A DNA stretch of 64,000 nucleotides from Actinomycetes bacterium (GCA_022601135.1 JAHZJB010000053.1:19126-83125), one strand, 5' to 3'; counted from the first letter of the stretch, positions 37,777-49,107 are shown. Numbers and translations: made by a program. The notes: generated by a model from the sequence alone, not told the origin.

Positions 37777-39915
37777 TCAACCTTCCTGTGCCACCGTGAT
37801 GCTTTCGAGCGCCTCGGTGAGAATGCTGCGCTGGTGTTGCCAGTACAGCCAGTCGGCAATAGCGGCTCGCTGGGCCTGGAATGCGGGTTCGGTCTGAGCC
37901 TGACGGAGTGCCGATTCCGTGGCATGAACTGCGTAGGCCGACATCGCCTCCAGATGCGCCCTGGCCCGACCGGTGGATCTGCTCATGAGCGGCTTGGCTA
38001 CCTCGAACCAGGACATCGCCAAGTCGTCCTTGGGCATCGTGGGCTCGGCGTGAGCGGGCGGCAGGAGATCTGCCAGACCTTCATCGCGCATCGCGGCAAG
38101 CTGGGCAGCGGGGCCCGGCGCGAGTATCTGCAGCCGGGTTCGGCCCCGCATCGTGCCATCCTCGGGTATGTCGTCGGGCTGCAGAATGATGGCCGGGACG
38201 CCTGGATCGAATCCCTGGAATTGGTCCTCGGTCGCGATGACAAGTCGCAGCCGCTCATCGCGATGCCGCGCCCAACCCTGCAGTGCCAGGATTGGGTAGG
38301 TGGCCCACCGCGCGCGCTCCACGACGGGTATGGATTCGTCGGCTGTTGCCATGTGAACTTGTTCCGGCAGAAGCACATTTGCCGGGACGTACCCGATTCC
38401 GTAGCTGTTGGCGACGACGATGCTGCCGTCATTCGTGACTGCCGTTACCCAGAAAAACCCGAAGTCGACGATTCCGACATTGAGGGCTGAGGAGACGCGC
38501 CGAGCCAACTGGGTCGGGTCATTGCCGCGATTCTGACGGCGGAGCGCACCCGCCGCAGCGGCCGCTGCGATCGCATCGCGCTCAGCTCTCGCCGCCGAGA
38601 CCGGAACTGGTGCTGGTGTGGCAGATGCCGCGCTCGCGCTGGTCGGCGCAGCAGCCGGCCCGGGGTTTGTCGGCCCAACCGCGGACGGGCCTCCAGCCGC
38701 AGGTGCGGCAGGCGCCGGTGTGGTCGGCGCGGCAAGCGGCATGGGCGCAGAACCCGCGGCCGGTGCCCCACCGGCCGCGCCGCTACTGACGCCGCCGCCA
38801 GCGAAACCGGCGGAGGTGGGCGCAGGTGGGCTCGCCGGCGGCGCGGAAGACTGAGCCGGCACAGGAGCCTGCCCGAGCGGGGAGGCCGGAGACGGGCCGC
38901 TCAGCGGTGGAGATGGCGGGCTGGTTGGCTGGAGTGGGTTCACGGCACCCGGCGAACGGCCTGCCGTCGCTGATGCGCTATCGCCTGACGTAGCCGGCGA
39001 CACAGAGGGCGATTTGCCCGCGGTGCCACTACCTGCGGAGTTGCCGCCGGAGCCAGCGGGATGGACAGACGAACCCATCGAAGAAGAGGCGCCGCCCGCG
39101 GAGCCAAGACCTGCCGATCCCCCGCCGCTCGGAGACGAGCCGCCGGCGACGCTCGGAGCGCCGAGGGGGTCCGTGACTGCTGGATGGGGCTGCGCGACAG
39201 GGTTGGGCGAGGCGCCTGAATGTGCAGGAGCACGCTGCGGCGCCGGACTATTCGACGGGCTTCTCATTCCACTTCCGGCACCGTGGCTTTGAGAGGGGGC
39301 GAAAAAATCAGGCGTAGCAACGGTCGAAGCTGTTCGATCGAGCGATGTGAAAGTATCCGTTGTGGGTCGCGGTGACGAGCTGTCGGGCGTGTTTCCGTCT
39401 ACTCCTAGTGCGGCAGCTGGAACCCCAATGTTGCCTGCCAGCTCGATGGAATTGCTTGCAGTAAGCTGCACATTGTCCGCAAGGCCTTTGGCCACCCTGG
39501 CTTCGTTCAGCGCTGGCGCAGTTTCCGCGTCATTAAACAGATTCTGTTCACAGTCTTGCTGCGTGGCCTCGGCGTTCGCATTGGCGAGTATTTTCGTTTT
39601 GGCCACCGACGATTCCATACTGAGCAGCTTCTTCGCGATCCCATCGGCATTATTGGCGTTTTCTTCGTGCTCATCGATGATCGAGCTAAGCTCACGGCAT
39701 GCCGCGTCTGATCCCGCACCGTCCCATGCGTCCGATATCGCCATCATTTGAACTTGCAGACCAGGAATGACCGTTCTCCGCAGGTAATCCCTTAATTTCT
39801 CGAAGGTCTGTGCAGCCTCGGCTAGCAATCGCTCATCAACATCGGGCCAAGCGGGCGGAACGATTGTTTGGCTTCCGAATACCCCCTTGTGAGGCGCTGT
39901 ATTCCACCAACTCAC
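37777..39915 (-). CDS. EspK-like Ala/Pro-rich ESX-associated protein
   Basis: 712 residues in three parts. The N-terminal helical region (about 20-165) has a WxG motif, W64-D-G66, at the turn of a WXG100/PPE-like hairpin. A long Ala/Pro/Ser/Gly linker follows (about 190-455). A folded C-terminal domain (about 475-712) begins GIVDFGFFWVTAVTNDGSIV and ends in helices. This plan resembles ESX-1 protein EspK (Rv3879c). GTG at 39915 overlaps the upstream gene's TGA (GTGA), which argues for coupled translation; a TTG at 39930 is possible. The 5' third has lower GC than its surroundings, suggesting acquisition. Function inferred only. Confidence 0.62.
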   Translation of the reverse strand: MSWWNTAPHKGVFGSQTIVPPAWPDVDERLLAEAAQTFEKLRDYLRRTVIPGLQVQMMAISDAWDGAGSDAACRELSSIIDEHEENANNADGIAKKLLSMESSVAKTKILANANAEATQQDCEQNLFNDAETAPALNEARVAKGLADNVQLTASNSIELAGNIGVPAAALGVDGNTPDSSSPRPTTDTFTSLDRTASTVATPDFFAPSQSHGAGSGMRSPSNSPAPQRAPAHSGASPNPVAQPHPAVTDPLGAPSVAGGSSPSGGGSAGLGSAGGASSSMGSSVHPAGSGGNSAGSGTAGKSPSVSPATSGDSASATAGRSPGAVNPLQPTSPPSPPLSGPSPASPLGQAPVPAQSSAPPASPPAPTSAGFAGGGVSSGAAGGAPAAGSAPMPLAAPTTPAPAAPAAGGPSAVGPTNPGPAAAPTSASAASATPAPVPVSAARAERDAIAAAAAAGALRRQNRGNDPTQLARRVSSALNVGIVDFGFFWVTAVTNDGSIVVANSYGIGYVPANVLLPEQVHMATADESIPVVERARWATYPILALQGWARHRDERLRLVIATEDQFQGFDPGVPAIILQPDDIPEDGTMRGRTRLQILAPGPAAQLAAMRDEGLADLLPPAHAEPTMPKDDLAMSWFEVAKPLMSRSTGRARAHLEAMSAYAVHATESALRQAQTEPAFQAQRAAIADWLYWQHQRSILTEALESITVAQEG

Positions 39916-40919
39916 AACTGAGACTCGCAAGCGGCCGCCAACCCGCCCCCTAGTGAATTCACCGCTGCCCAGAGCTGTTGATCTTCAGGTGCATATGACG
40001 GAATCGCATCCGCGAACGCCTCCATATACGCATTCTGGGTCGCCATCAAGTCGCCCATTACCCTCCCCTTGGCTAAGCTCGCAATCTCCCGAAATCGCGT
40101 GAGGTTCCGGGTGATCGTCTTGCGCACCGCGTCGTAAAGTGTTCGCTGCTTGGAAGTCCAGTGGACCTGATTTACCGTCGAATCTATTGCTGCCCAACCA
40201 ATAAGTGCAGAGTTCTGGCGATCGACCAATGCTACGAATTCGTCGCAAACGGGATCCCTGACCTTCATAAAATCTTCGAGTTCGCTAGGCTTCTGAACCG
40301 ACGATGACAAACTGAGAGCATCACCTGCCGAAACTAAGGGCACAGCGCTACACATATACGTCGCTGCATTGCTGAAATTACCCGCCACGCCTGCAATCAA
40401 GCCGTCAGACTCCACGTAATTTGGAATTCTTTCCACATACGCCCGCAGATACACGATCGTCTGTGCGATCAGTTCCTGGAGCACAACGTTGCGCGCATCC
40501 GGAAGAATCGACTCGAATTGATCCGCTGCGGCACTCATAGCTCGGCCGACAGACTCGAAGATCTCCCGCTGCTCTGGAGTCCATTTCGTGGCAGGAATGC
40601 CCTTGTTGACCGCCGCCCATTGCTCTTCGTGTTCAGCCAATTCGTCGGCGTACTTACCCCACTCGTCGCACACGGGATCCCGTTCCCGAAGCAACCCGAC
40701 CGTGCGATCAACGTCGCCATCAGAAGCGGAGCCCGAACCGCCCGAACCGTGGCCCGACGCCTTCCAGACCACCAAGCCGAGCACTAGCGCCACGACCACG
40801 GCCAGCGACAAACCGAGCATCATCCGCCGGCGGCGATGAACGAGGGCATCCCGCGCCGGTGGCCGATCCTGCGGCCACCGCGGCGAGCCGCTCTGGGGTG
40901 GCTTTGGCGGCGTTGTCAT
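39912..40919 (-). CDS. Membrane-anchored protein with a duplicated ~111-residue Cys-pair domain
   Basis: 335 residues: Pro-rich cytoplasmic tail, Arg-rich stop (RRRR), one membrane segment (about 33-53), Gly/Ser linker, then two homologous extracytoplasmic domains. Each starts RDPVCDE (80-86 and 221-227) and ends in a second Cys; C84-C190 and C225-C331 have identical spacing, suggesting one disulfide per domain. A shared WTxxQRxxxxxV motif is at about 113 and 254. No known family is recognised. Coupled to the EspK-like gene by a 4 bp overlap. ATG at 40919. GC is lower than in neighbouring core genes. Confidence 0.72.
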   Translation of the reverse strand: MTTPPKPPQSGSPRWPQDRPPARDALVHRRRRMMLGLSLAVVVALVLGLVVWKASGHGSGGSGSASDGDVDRTVGLLRERDPVCDEWGKYADELAEHEEQWAAVNKGIPATKWTPEQREIFESVGRAMSAAADQFESILPDARNVVLQELIAQTIVYLRAYVERIPNYVESDGLIAGVAGNFSNAATYMCSAVPLVSAGDALSLSSSVQKPSELEDFMKVRDPVCDEFVALVDRQNSALIGWAAIDSTVNQVHWTSKQRTLYDAVRKTITRNLTRFREIASLAKGRVMGDLMATQNAYMEAFADAIPSYAPEDQQLWAAVNSLGGGLAAACESQL

Positions 40920-41175
40920 CGACTACCTGCACCCGCCGCCCAACGGGTCCACATGGTTTGCGATCCTACCGAGCAGCTTTCACGCCACGGTTCGCGAACT
41001 CGTGCAATCCCCGCGACCAGCCTCATGTCACGCAACCGGATGGCAGCCCGTAGGTCACCGCCGCGCAGACCGAAGAACCACTCCGCGGTCATAGCGGCTG
41101 GCCGCCGTTCCGCGCCAGGACACGGCCATAAAGTCCGGTCAAACATCGCTCACGGGCGCCGTCGGTACGCCCAAC

Positions 41176-41580
41176 TCAGCCGAGTTCGATCGAATCCCCG
41201 CGCACAGTAATGGCTTCAGCATTCAAGGGTCGCGCCGCCGGCCCAGCGAGAACCTCGCCGTCGAGGCTGAACTTGCTGCCGTGGCACGGGCAGTTGATGG
41301 TCCCATCGACCACCTCGTTGATCAGGCAGCCGGTGTGGGTGCAAACAGCGGAAAAGGCCTTGTAGTCACCCGCTGTGGGTTGGGTCACAACCACCGTGCC
41401 GACGATGACCCCCGACCCGACGGGTACCTCACTTGCCTTGACCAGGGCCTCGGGCGCCGCGCCGGAACCAGAACCAGAACCAGCGCCGTCTGAACACGCG
41501 GCCAGTGCGGCGGCCGCAACGCCGACCCCGGCGCCGGCGATGACCGTCTTGCGTGGAACACGCACTTCATGGATATCCAT
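41176..41580 (-). CDS. Exported Rieske [2Fe-2S] lipoprotein
   Basis: 134 residues. A signal peptide ends in a lipobox (LAAC, Cys29) followed by Gly/Ser linker. The Rieske domain has C80/H82 and C97/H100 as cluster ligands, and C85/C99 for the stabilising disulfide. It is a stand-alone outer-face redox carrier with no partner oxygenase or cytochrome gene nearby. ATG at 41580 follows AGGGAAGGG. It is 30 bp upstream of the lpqB stop, oriented the same way, so it is downstream of the lpqB operon. Confidence 0.87.
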   Translation of the reverse strand: MDIHEVRVPRKTVIAGAGVGVAAAALAACSDGAGSGSGSGAAPEALVKASEVPVGSGVIVGTVVVTQPTAGDYKAFSAVCTHTGCLINEVVDGTINCPCHGSKFSLDGEVLAGPAARPLNAEAITVRGDSIELG

Positions 41581-41610
41581 TGCAGCCCTTCCCTGGCAAC
41601 ATGAGCAGCG

Positions 41611-43374
41611 TCACCCAGGTAGCACCGGCAGTGCACCCGCCACCATCAGCGGCCGCACCTCGGTCCACCCTGGGTTGCCCTCCCCGGCCGATGCGGACAG
41701 TTGGAGCACACCACGCCCGTCGGCCACATAGACAGCCGACGGATTCGCCACCACCGTGGTCACCGGCATCACCAGATACTGGCTCGGGCCATCGGAGTTA
41801 ACTCCGTCAAGGTTGACATAGGACACAGGATTGCGGCCATCGGTTCGGGTGACGACGATATCGTCGCCGGTACGCCACGACAGGGACACCACCGTGTTGT
41901 TCAGCCCGTACCCCAACCGCCGCGGAAAAGCGAGCGCATAACCACCGTCGGGAGTCTGTTCGACACCGGCGAGAATCACCCGGCCATCGATCACCATCGC
42001 AGCGCGGGTGCCGTCGCGAGACAGTTGCAGTTCGGTGATGTCGCCGGGGTATCGAGTCGACACCGCGATCGAGTCGACGGGAATGCGGGCCGGCTGCCCC
42101 GACGCATCCTGGATGACGCGCACGACGTTGATGCCGTCGACGACGACCCAGATCGCATCGTCCAGTGACCAGGTGGGTCGGGTCAGGCTACGCCCCTCGA
42201 TAGCCTGGGAAGCATCGCCGCCCAGCGGTCCGACCCACAGCGACGAGGCCATGTCGGGAGCTTCGGAGGGCAGAGTGACGATCGAGGCAACCGACTGGCC
42301 GCTACGCGAGAGCGCCGCAGCGGTCTGCCCCGGCATCTGGCCGAACGCACCCGCCACCCGGGGCGACCGCAAGCCATCCAACCTCACCAGCGACCCGTCG
42401 ATGAGTGCGTGCAAGCCCGCTGCGGCGCCGTCGGCTGCTCCCGGATCGGTTGCCGCGACATCGGCGGTGTCCCACCCGGAGGCAAACCGGTCGTCAAGTG
42501 CGGCGCCGTCGGCGTTGATGACATAGGGTCCGTCGACGCCGGCCCGGGAAAGCGTCCAGATGAGCTGCGCTGCAAGCAGCTGCCTGCTGTGCGGATCTGT
42601 GGTGGTCAGGTTGTCCAGCTCGATACGAGCACCACCGTAGCCACGCCCGACACCCGTCTTTCCGCCGTCGGCACGCGTCACCGGTCCGCGCAATGTCAGC
42701 GGCGGCTCGAGCAGGTTGCGCACCGTCTCGATCATCTCCGGGCGCGGACCCGCGATCAGCTTGCTGACCAGTTCGGTGGCCAACTGGTCGGGGTCGGAAA
42801 CAGCGACATAGCGCGGATCGGGCACCACAGTCTTGCCGGTCGGGTCGGCGAAGTACAGGGTGCTGCGTTTGTAGGTGTCCTGGAACTGTTCCCAGTCGAG
42901 GAAGACGCCGTTGGGTAGACGGTCGATGCGCCACCCCTCCGATGTCTTCACCAGTTCGATCGGGCCCGGGTCAGGCAGCGCGCCCTCCCCCGTTTCAAAC
43001 ACCCCCACGTCCGACAGCGAGCCCAGGATGTCCGCACGCATCGAGACCGAAACCCGGTCGGTCGTGCGGGTCTCGACGAACACCACGTTGTCGATCAGCA
43101 ACGCACTGCCCGCGTCATCCCAATCGTTGGATGCCGACTCGGTGAGGAACTGCCGGGCGGCCAGGTGCCGGTTCGCCGGATCGGCGGTCGCCTTGAGGAA
43201 TTCACGCAGCAGAATGTCGGGGTCCATCCCGGGAGTGGGTTTGGGCAGGCTCGGTGGCGCCGGCCGCTCGACGGTGCCGATCGCCTGCGGCGACGAGGAA
43301 TGAGGCACGCCGGCACAGCCGGCGAGAGCCAGCACGACCACCGACAGCCACACCATCGCCAAGTGGCGTGTCAC
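41611..43374 (-). CDS. lpqB: LpqB lipoprotein, MtrAB partner
   Basis: 587 residues. A lipoprotein signal with lipobox LAGC (Cys near residue 20) leads to an N-terminal GerMN-like region (about 35-330) and a C-terminal beta-propeller-like domain. Corresponds to Rv3244c. LpqB interacts with the MtrB sensor and tunes MtrA phosphorylation. GTG at 43374 overlaps the mtrB stop (GTGA), so the two are translationally coupled. Confidence 0.94.
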   Translation of the reverse strand: MTRHLAMVWLSVVVLALAGCAGVPHSSSPQAIGTVERPAPPSLPKPTPGMDPDILLREFLKATADPANRHLAARQFLTESASNDWDDAGSALLIDNVVFVETRTTDRVSVSMRADILGSLSDVGVFETGEGALPDPGPIELVKTSEGWRIDRLPNGVFLDWEQFQDTYKRSTLYFADPTGKTVVPDPRYVAVSDPDQLATELVSKLIAGPRPEMIETVRNLLEPPLTLRGPVTRADGGKTGVGRGYGGARIELDNLTTTDPHSRQLLAAQLIWTLSRAGVDGPYVINADGAALDDRFASGWDTADVAATDPGAADGAAAGLHALIDGSLVRLDGLRSPRVAGAFGQMPGQTAAALSRSGQSVASIVTLPSEAPDMASSLWVGPLGGDASQAIEGRSLTRPTWSLDDAIWVVVDGINVVRVIQDASGQPARIPVDSIAVSTRYPGDITELQLSRDGTRAAMVIDGRVILAGVEQTPDGGYALAFPRRLGYGLNNTVVSLSWRTGDDIVVTRTDGRNPVSYVNLDGVNSDGPSQYLVMPVTTVVANPSAVYVADGRGVLQLSASAGEGNPGWTEVRPLMVAGALPVLPG

Positions 43375-45020
43375 AGACTCTCCTCCGCCGGTTCGCGAGT
43401 CGGTCGTCGCCCCGGTGAACCCGCCGTGTTCTCGATCGGTTTGACCGGTAGCGGGCTGCTGGTGACTTTGTGGCCGCGCACCAGCGGCAGCGTCAACCGG
43501 AAGCAGGCGCCCTTGCCGGGCTCGCCCCAAGCTTCCAGCCTACCCTGGTGCAGCCGCGCGTCCTCGATGCTGATGGCCAGGCCCAGCCCGGTCCCACCGG
43601 AGCGGCGGACCCGAGACGGATCGGCCCGCCAGAAGCGGCTGAATACCAGCTTCTCCTCGCCGGGGCGCAGACCCACGCCGTAGTCGCGGACGGTCACAGC
43701 GACGGTGTCCTCGTCGGCGGCCATCCGGATTCGCACCTCTTTGTGTTCGGCGTGGTCGATCGCGTTGGCGATGAGGTTGCGCAGGATCCGTTCCACGCGG
43801 CGGGGGTCGACCTCGGCGATGACTTCGTCGGGGGGCAAGTCGACGATCACTTCCACGGTGGCAGTCTCGGCAAGGTGACCGACGTTGTCCAGCGCGCTCT
43901 TCACGATGGCCCGAAGGTCGACGGATTCGACGGCCAACTCGGCGACACCGGCGTCGTGGCGGGAGATTTCCAGCAGATCACTGAGCAGCGACTCGAACCG
44001 GTCCAGTTCGTTGACCATCAGTTCGGTCGAGCGCTGCAACGTGGGGTCGAGATCCTCGGCGTGGTCATGGATCAGGTCGGCGGCCATCCGCACCGTCGTC
44101 AGCGGTGTGCGCAGTTCGTGGCTGACGTCGGAGGTGAAGCGGCGCTGCAGGTTGCCGAATTCCTCAAGCTGGGTGATCTGGCGTTGCAGGCTTTCGGCCA
44201 TATCGTTGAAGGACATTGCCAGCCGTGCCATGTCGTCCTCACCACGCACCGGCATGCGCTCAGCCAGGTAACCTTCGGCGAACCGTTCCGCGATCCGCGA
44301 CGCCGATCGCACTGGAAGAACGATTTGACGGGATACCAGCAGCGAGATCGCCGCTAGCAGGCCGAGCAGCACGACCGCGCCGGTGGCCAGCGTTCCACGC
44401 ATCAGCGTGATCGTGGATTCCTCGTTGTTCAGCGGGAAGATCAGATAGAGCTCGAGGTTGGCCACCGGCGACGGCGTCGGGCTGCCGATGATCAGCGCCG
44501 ACCCGGAGAAAGCGTCGGTGTGGACCGTCGCGTACTGGTAGCTGACCTGGCCGGCGTTGACGAAGTCGCGCAAAGTGTTCGGAATCTGGTCGACCGGGCC
44601 GGCGGCGGTCGCCGCGCGCGGGCCGTCACCGGGAACGATGAGCACCGCGTCGAATGCGCCCGCCAGGCCCGCGCCCGAATCTGCCTTGCGGTCGATCAGC
44701 GTGTTGCGGGCCAGCTGCAGGCTGCTGTCCAGCGAGCGGGTTTCTTCCCCGCCGACGATTCCGCTGACCACGGGACGGGCACGTTCGATTTCCTCGGTCC
44801 CGGCGCGCACCTTGACTTCCAGGATGCGATCGGTGATCTGACTCGTCAGGACGAACCCGAGCACCATGATGACAGCCAGCGACAGCCCCAAGGTCATTGT
44901 GACCACGCGCAACTGCAACGAACGCCGCCACGCCAGGCCCATCGCCCGCCCCAGTGCCCCCAAGCCGCGGGCCAATGGCGCAGACCGCCGGTGGATGCGC
45001 CGCCTCGAACCGAAGATCAC
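43371..45020 (-). CDS. mtrB: MtrB sensor histidine kinase
   Basis: 549 residues. Two membrane segments (about 41-61 and 211-230) flank an extracytoplasmic sensor domain. A HAMP domain follows, then the phosphoacceptor site [14 protein letters not shown] (H301) and an HATPase domain ([25 protein letters not shown]). With MtrA it controls cell-wall and division genes and is linked to DnaA/septum behaviour. The GTG at 45020 matches the conserved IFGSRRR start; upstream codons overlap mtrA and are non-conserved. Confidence 0.96.
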   Translation of the reverse strand: MIFGSRRRIHRRSAPLARGLGALGRAMGLAWRRSLQLRVVTMTLGLSLAVIMVLGFVLTSQITDRILEVKVRAGTEEIERARPVVSGIVGGEETRSLDSSLQLARNTLIDRKADSGAGLAGAFDAVLIVPGDGPRAATAAGPVDQIPNTLRDFVNAGQVSYQYATVHTDAFSGSALIIGSPTPSPVANLELYLIFPLNNEESTITLMRGTLATGAVVLLGLLAAISLLVSRQIVLPVRSASRIAERFAEGYLAERMPVRGEDDMARLAMSFNDMAESLQRQITQLEEFGNLQRRFTSDVSHELRTPLTTVRMAADLIHDHAEDLDPTLQRSTELMVNELDRFESLLSDLLEISRHDAGVAELAVESVDLRAIVKSALDNVGHLAETATVEVIVDLPPDEVIAEVDPRRVERILRNLIANAIDHAEHKEVRIRMAADEDTVAVTVRDYGVGLRPGEEKLVFSRFWRADPSRVRRSGGTGLGLAISIEDARLHQGRLEAWGEPGKGACFRLTLPLVRGHKVTSSPLPVKPIENTAGSPGRRPTREPAEESL

Positions 45021-45042
45021 GACCACCGCAGAGCGGTTGAGG

Positions 45043-45729
45043 TCACGGAGGTCCGGCCTTGTATCCCACTCCTCGAACGGTGAGGACCACCTGCGGGTTC
45101 TCCGGGTCTTTCTCGACTTTGGCCCGCAGACGCTGAACATGCACGTTCACCAAACGGGTATCCGCGGGGTGCCGGTAGCCCCACACCTGTTCGAGCAGCA
45201 CATCACGAGTAAACACCTGACGGGGCTTGCGTGCCAGCGCCACCAGCAGGTCAAACTCCAGCGGGGTCAGCGAGATCTGCTCGCCGAGCCGGGTGACCTT
45301 GTGGGCGGGGACGTCGCTATCGACGTCGGCGATCGAGAGCATCTCGGCCGGCTCGTCCTCGTTACGACGCAGCCGAGCCCGAACTCGTGCCACCAATTCC
45401 TTGGGTTTGAAGGGCTTCATCACGTAGTCGTCGGCGCCGGACTCCAATCCGAGCACGACGTCGACGGTGTCGGTCTTGGCGGTCAGCATCACGATGGGCA
45501 CGCCGGAGTCTGCCCGCAGCACCCGGCACACGTCGATGCCGTTCATGCCGGGCAGCATGAGATCCAGCAGCACCAGATCGGGCCGAAGCTCGCGCACGGC
45601 TGTCAGCGCCTGGGTGCCGTCGCCGACGACCGCGGTGTCGAAACCCTCCCCACGCAACACGATGGTGAGCATCTCGGCGAGCGAAGGGTCGTCATCGACG
45701 ACCAGAATCCTTTGCCTCATGGTGTCCAT
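45043..45729 (-). CDS. mtrA: MtrA response regulator
   Basis: 228 residues, identical in length to M. tuberculosis MtrA (Rv3246c). The receiver domain has acidic pocket DDD (12-14), phosphoacceptor D56 and K in MKPFKPKE; an OmpR/PhoB-type winged helix follows (about 130-226). ATG at 45729 gives the conserved MDTMRQRIL; 18 upstream codons are not conserved. mtrB starts 23 bp downstream. A 148 bp gap upstream leaves room for its own promoter. Confidence 0.97.
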   Translation of the reverse strand: MDTMRQRILVVDDDPSLAEMLTIVLRGEGFDTAVVGDGTQALTAVRELRPDLVLLDLMLPGMNGIDVCRVLRADSGVPIVMLTAKTDTVDVVLGLESGADDYVMKPFKPKELVARVRARLRRNEDEPAEMLSIADVDSDVPAHKVTRLGEQISLTPLEFDLLVALARKPRQVFTRDVLLEQVWGYRHPADTRLVNVHVQRLRAKVEKDPENPQVVLTVRGVGYKAGPP

Positions 45730-45877
45730 GGTGTCACCAGAATGGAATAAAGCTCGGATACCACACCCGGCGTTTTGCGTCACCTTGGGGCCGAAACGGC
45801 ATTCTGGCAGGCCCGCGCTCGATCTTCGCCGGCTGGAATGCGGCTGCGGCGGCGACTCCAGTCGGGCCTGCGGACTG

Positions 45878-46378
45878 TCAGGGAGCGACGTTTGGCCGGC
45901 TCAGCAGCGTGTACTCCGCGCCGATCTGCCGGATCTGGGCTCCGATGGCGTTGAGTTCCTCGTTGGATTCGGACAGGATCGCGCTGAGCCGCCCCAGACC
46001 GCTGGACACGATGAGCATGATTTGTCCGTCCTGGTTGTCCTGCAGCGAGGACGCACCGGTGACAACCCAGTCGCGGATTTTGTCGAGTTCGGCACGGCCG
46101 GCGGTCACTACCCGAGCGGATTTGTCGATTTCGGCGGCCAGCCTCGCATCGAGGTCGGCCAGCTTCCCGACCACCTGCGCCTGCGCGGTGTTGGCCGACG
46201 CGTAGGCCGTCGCCGCGTCGCTCCGCCAGTGGTCTCCCGGGGAGGCGGATTCCACCTCGGCCTGCAGCCGGCGAAGGGCAGCACTGCCGTCGAACTGTGA
46301 TCCGCCCGCCGGCAGCCCCTGGCCGAACGTCTGCCGTGCCTGCGACCAGGTCGCCAAAAATCCTTCGAGCGGACCCAC
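45878..46378 (-). CDS. EspA/EspE-family-like ESX-associated protein
   Basis: 166 residues, all helical. The segment GDHWRSDAATAYASAN (about 48-63), followed by a long coiled-coil-like helix (LDARLAAEIDKSARVV...LDKIRDWV), resembles the N-terminal part of EspA/EspE-type ESX substrates. The long C-terminal extension of EspE is absent, so it is a short form or a truncation; the frame ends cleanly at 45878. It has its own -10 box (leaderless GTG) and lies between tmk and mtrA, where M. tuberculosis has nothing. Confidence 0.65.
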   Translation of the reverse strand: MGPLEGFLATWSQARQTFGQGLPAGGSQFDGSAALRRLQAEVESASPGDHWRSDAATAYASANTAQAQVVGKLADLDARLAAEIDKSARVVTAGRAELDKIRDWVVTGASSLQDNQDGQIMLIVSSGLGRLSAILSESNEELNAIGAQIRQIGAEYTLLSRPNVAP

Positions 46379-46385
46379 CCGATCG

Positions 46386-46391
46386 ACGGTA
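46386..46391 (-). promoter_or_regulatory. -10 box for leaderless EspA/EspE-like gene
   Basis: TACCGT on the minus strand, 7 nt before the GTG at 46378; identical hexamer to that of the dehydroquinase gene. Confidence 0.5.
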
Positions 46392-46426
46392 CTGGCTCAC
46401 CGGCGATGGTGGTGAGCGGGACGGCG

Positions 46427-47053
46427 TTATAGCAGTCGGCCTGCGAGTTCGGCGGCGTCGACGTCGGGACCGGCCACCGCCCATCGACCGCCCCAATGGG
46501 CCGCGGCCAGCTCCGCGTAAACGGCAGAGGTGCGCCGCTGTAGACCGTCGTCGCGTTCGTAGGCGTCGCGGACACGGGTGGCGTCTCCGGCGGCGCGATC
46601 GACCGCGCGCTGTGCCGCCAACTCTGTCGGCACGTCCAACAGCAGCTGCCAATCCGGGGCGGGCAGCCGCAACCGTCCGTACTCGAGGTCCGACACCCAG
46701 GCGGCCACATCTCCGTGGGCACCCTGGTGGAGCCGGGCTGCACTGTAAGCGGCGTTGGAGGCGACGTAGCGGTCGAGGATGACCACGGAGTAGGCCGCGG
46801 TGAGGTGCTCGATCTCCTCCTTCGCGCCGGCCCGGTCCATCGCGAATAGCACCGCCATCGCGTATACCGACTCGGCCAGGTCACCGTGGCTGCCGTGAAG
46901 TGCTTCTGCGGCCAGGTCGGCCGGCACGGACACTCCGTAGCGCGGGAAGGCCAGGTTCGCGACGGAGTGGCCTGCGGCCTCGAACGCCGCCCGCAGCCCG
47001 CTGGTCAAGGTCCGCTTGCCTGCGCCGTCGACACCCTCGATGACGATGAGCAC
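46427..47053 (-). CDS. tmk: Thymidylate kinase
   Basis: 208 residues. P-loop GVDGAGKRT (7-15), the DRY motif (LDRYVASN) and the substrate segment FPRYG are present. It converts dTMP to dTDP and is essential for DNA synthesis (Rv3247c). GTG at 47053 is supported by a leaderless -10 box. Confidence 0.93.
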   Translation of the reverse strand: MLIVIEGVDGAGKRTLTSGLRAAFEAAGHSVANLAFPRYGVSVPADLAAEALHGSHGDLAESVYAMAVLFAMDRAGAKEEIEHLTAAYSVVILDRYVASNAAYSAARLHQGAHGDVAAWVSDLEYGRLRLPAPDWQLLLDVPTELAAQRAVDRAAGDATRVRDAYERDDGLQRRTSAVYAELAAAHWGGRWAVAGPDVDAAELAGRLL

Positions 47054-47059
47054 TGGGCG

Positions 47060-47065
47060 AGCCTA
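47060..47065 (-). promoter_or_regulatory. -10 box for leaderless tmk
   Basis: TAGGCT on the minus strand, 6 nt before the GTG at 47053; same hexamer as for the lipid kinase gene. Confidence 0.5.
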
Positions 47066-47113
47066 ATGGACTCCGCGGATCGGGCGCGGATCAGCAACGG
47101 TCACGTCGGGCCC

Positions 47114-47640
47114 TCAGCCGGCGAGGCTGGACTGCAGTACTACCGTGTCGCGCGGCGGATCCAGAAACACCCGGGTGCTCCTACGTTCGGCGCCGAACGC
47201 CATGTTGAGCTCGACACCGGTTCGGAACGGCCCTGACGGCAGGGCCGATTCAAGGACCTGCTGCACCGCGGGCCGCTGCCCGACGTCCTTCGACTCATGC
47301 TGTGTCACAAGAGTATTCATCGTCGCGGGGGTAACCTGCACGACGGCGTCGATCCACTCCAGCTGCAGTGCGGATGACTCCGCGCCCACCCGGGCGTCGT
47401 CCCAGGAGATCCACGACGCCGATACCGGGGCGCCGAGTGCGGGAAACGTCGCGGCGAGCGGCTCGATGTCGTGGCGCACCACCGGCGGTGGCGGCGCGGT
47501 GTCTTTGGACTCCTGCTGCTGCTGGTGCTGACACGCGGTCAGCGACAGCAGGACGGTGAGCGGCACCGCGTTGCGCCAGCTGATGAATCGGGCGCGAAAA
47601 CCGACCGTCGCGGTGGGATTGCGCGCCCGATACGGGCTCA

Positions 47641-47641
<1 letters not shown>
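47114..47641 (-). CDS. Small putative lipoprotein coupled to sahH
   Basis: 175 residues. A basic N-terminus and hydrophobic stretch end in lipobox LTAC (Cys near 37), then a Gln/His-rich linker and an extracytoplasmic domain of unknown fold. It has no recognised homologue in the M. tuberculosis order. Its ATG shares the bases TCAT/ATGA with the sahH stop, so translation is coupled. Function unknown. Confidence 0.75.

Positions 47642-49107
<1,466 letters not shown>

Noticed and set aside
40916..41146. 76-codon minus-strand frame between the duplicated-domain gene and the Rieske gene
   Set aside because: No ribosome-binding site and no homology seen; it overlaps the start of the next gene. The stretch 40920-41175 is best treated as promoter region.
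45780..46652. 290-codon minus frame overlapping the EspA/EspE-like gene and tmk
   Set aside because: Arg/Gly/Ser-rich composition typical of an out-of-frame reading; the overlapping frames have family similarity instead.
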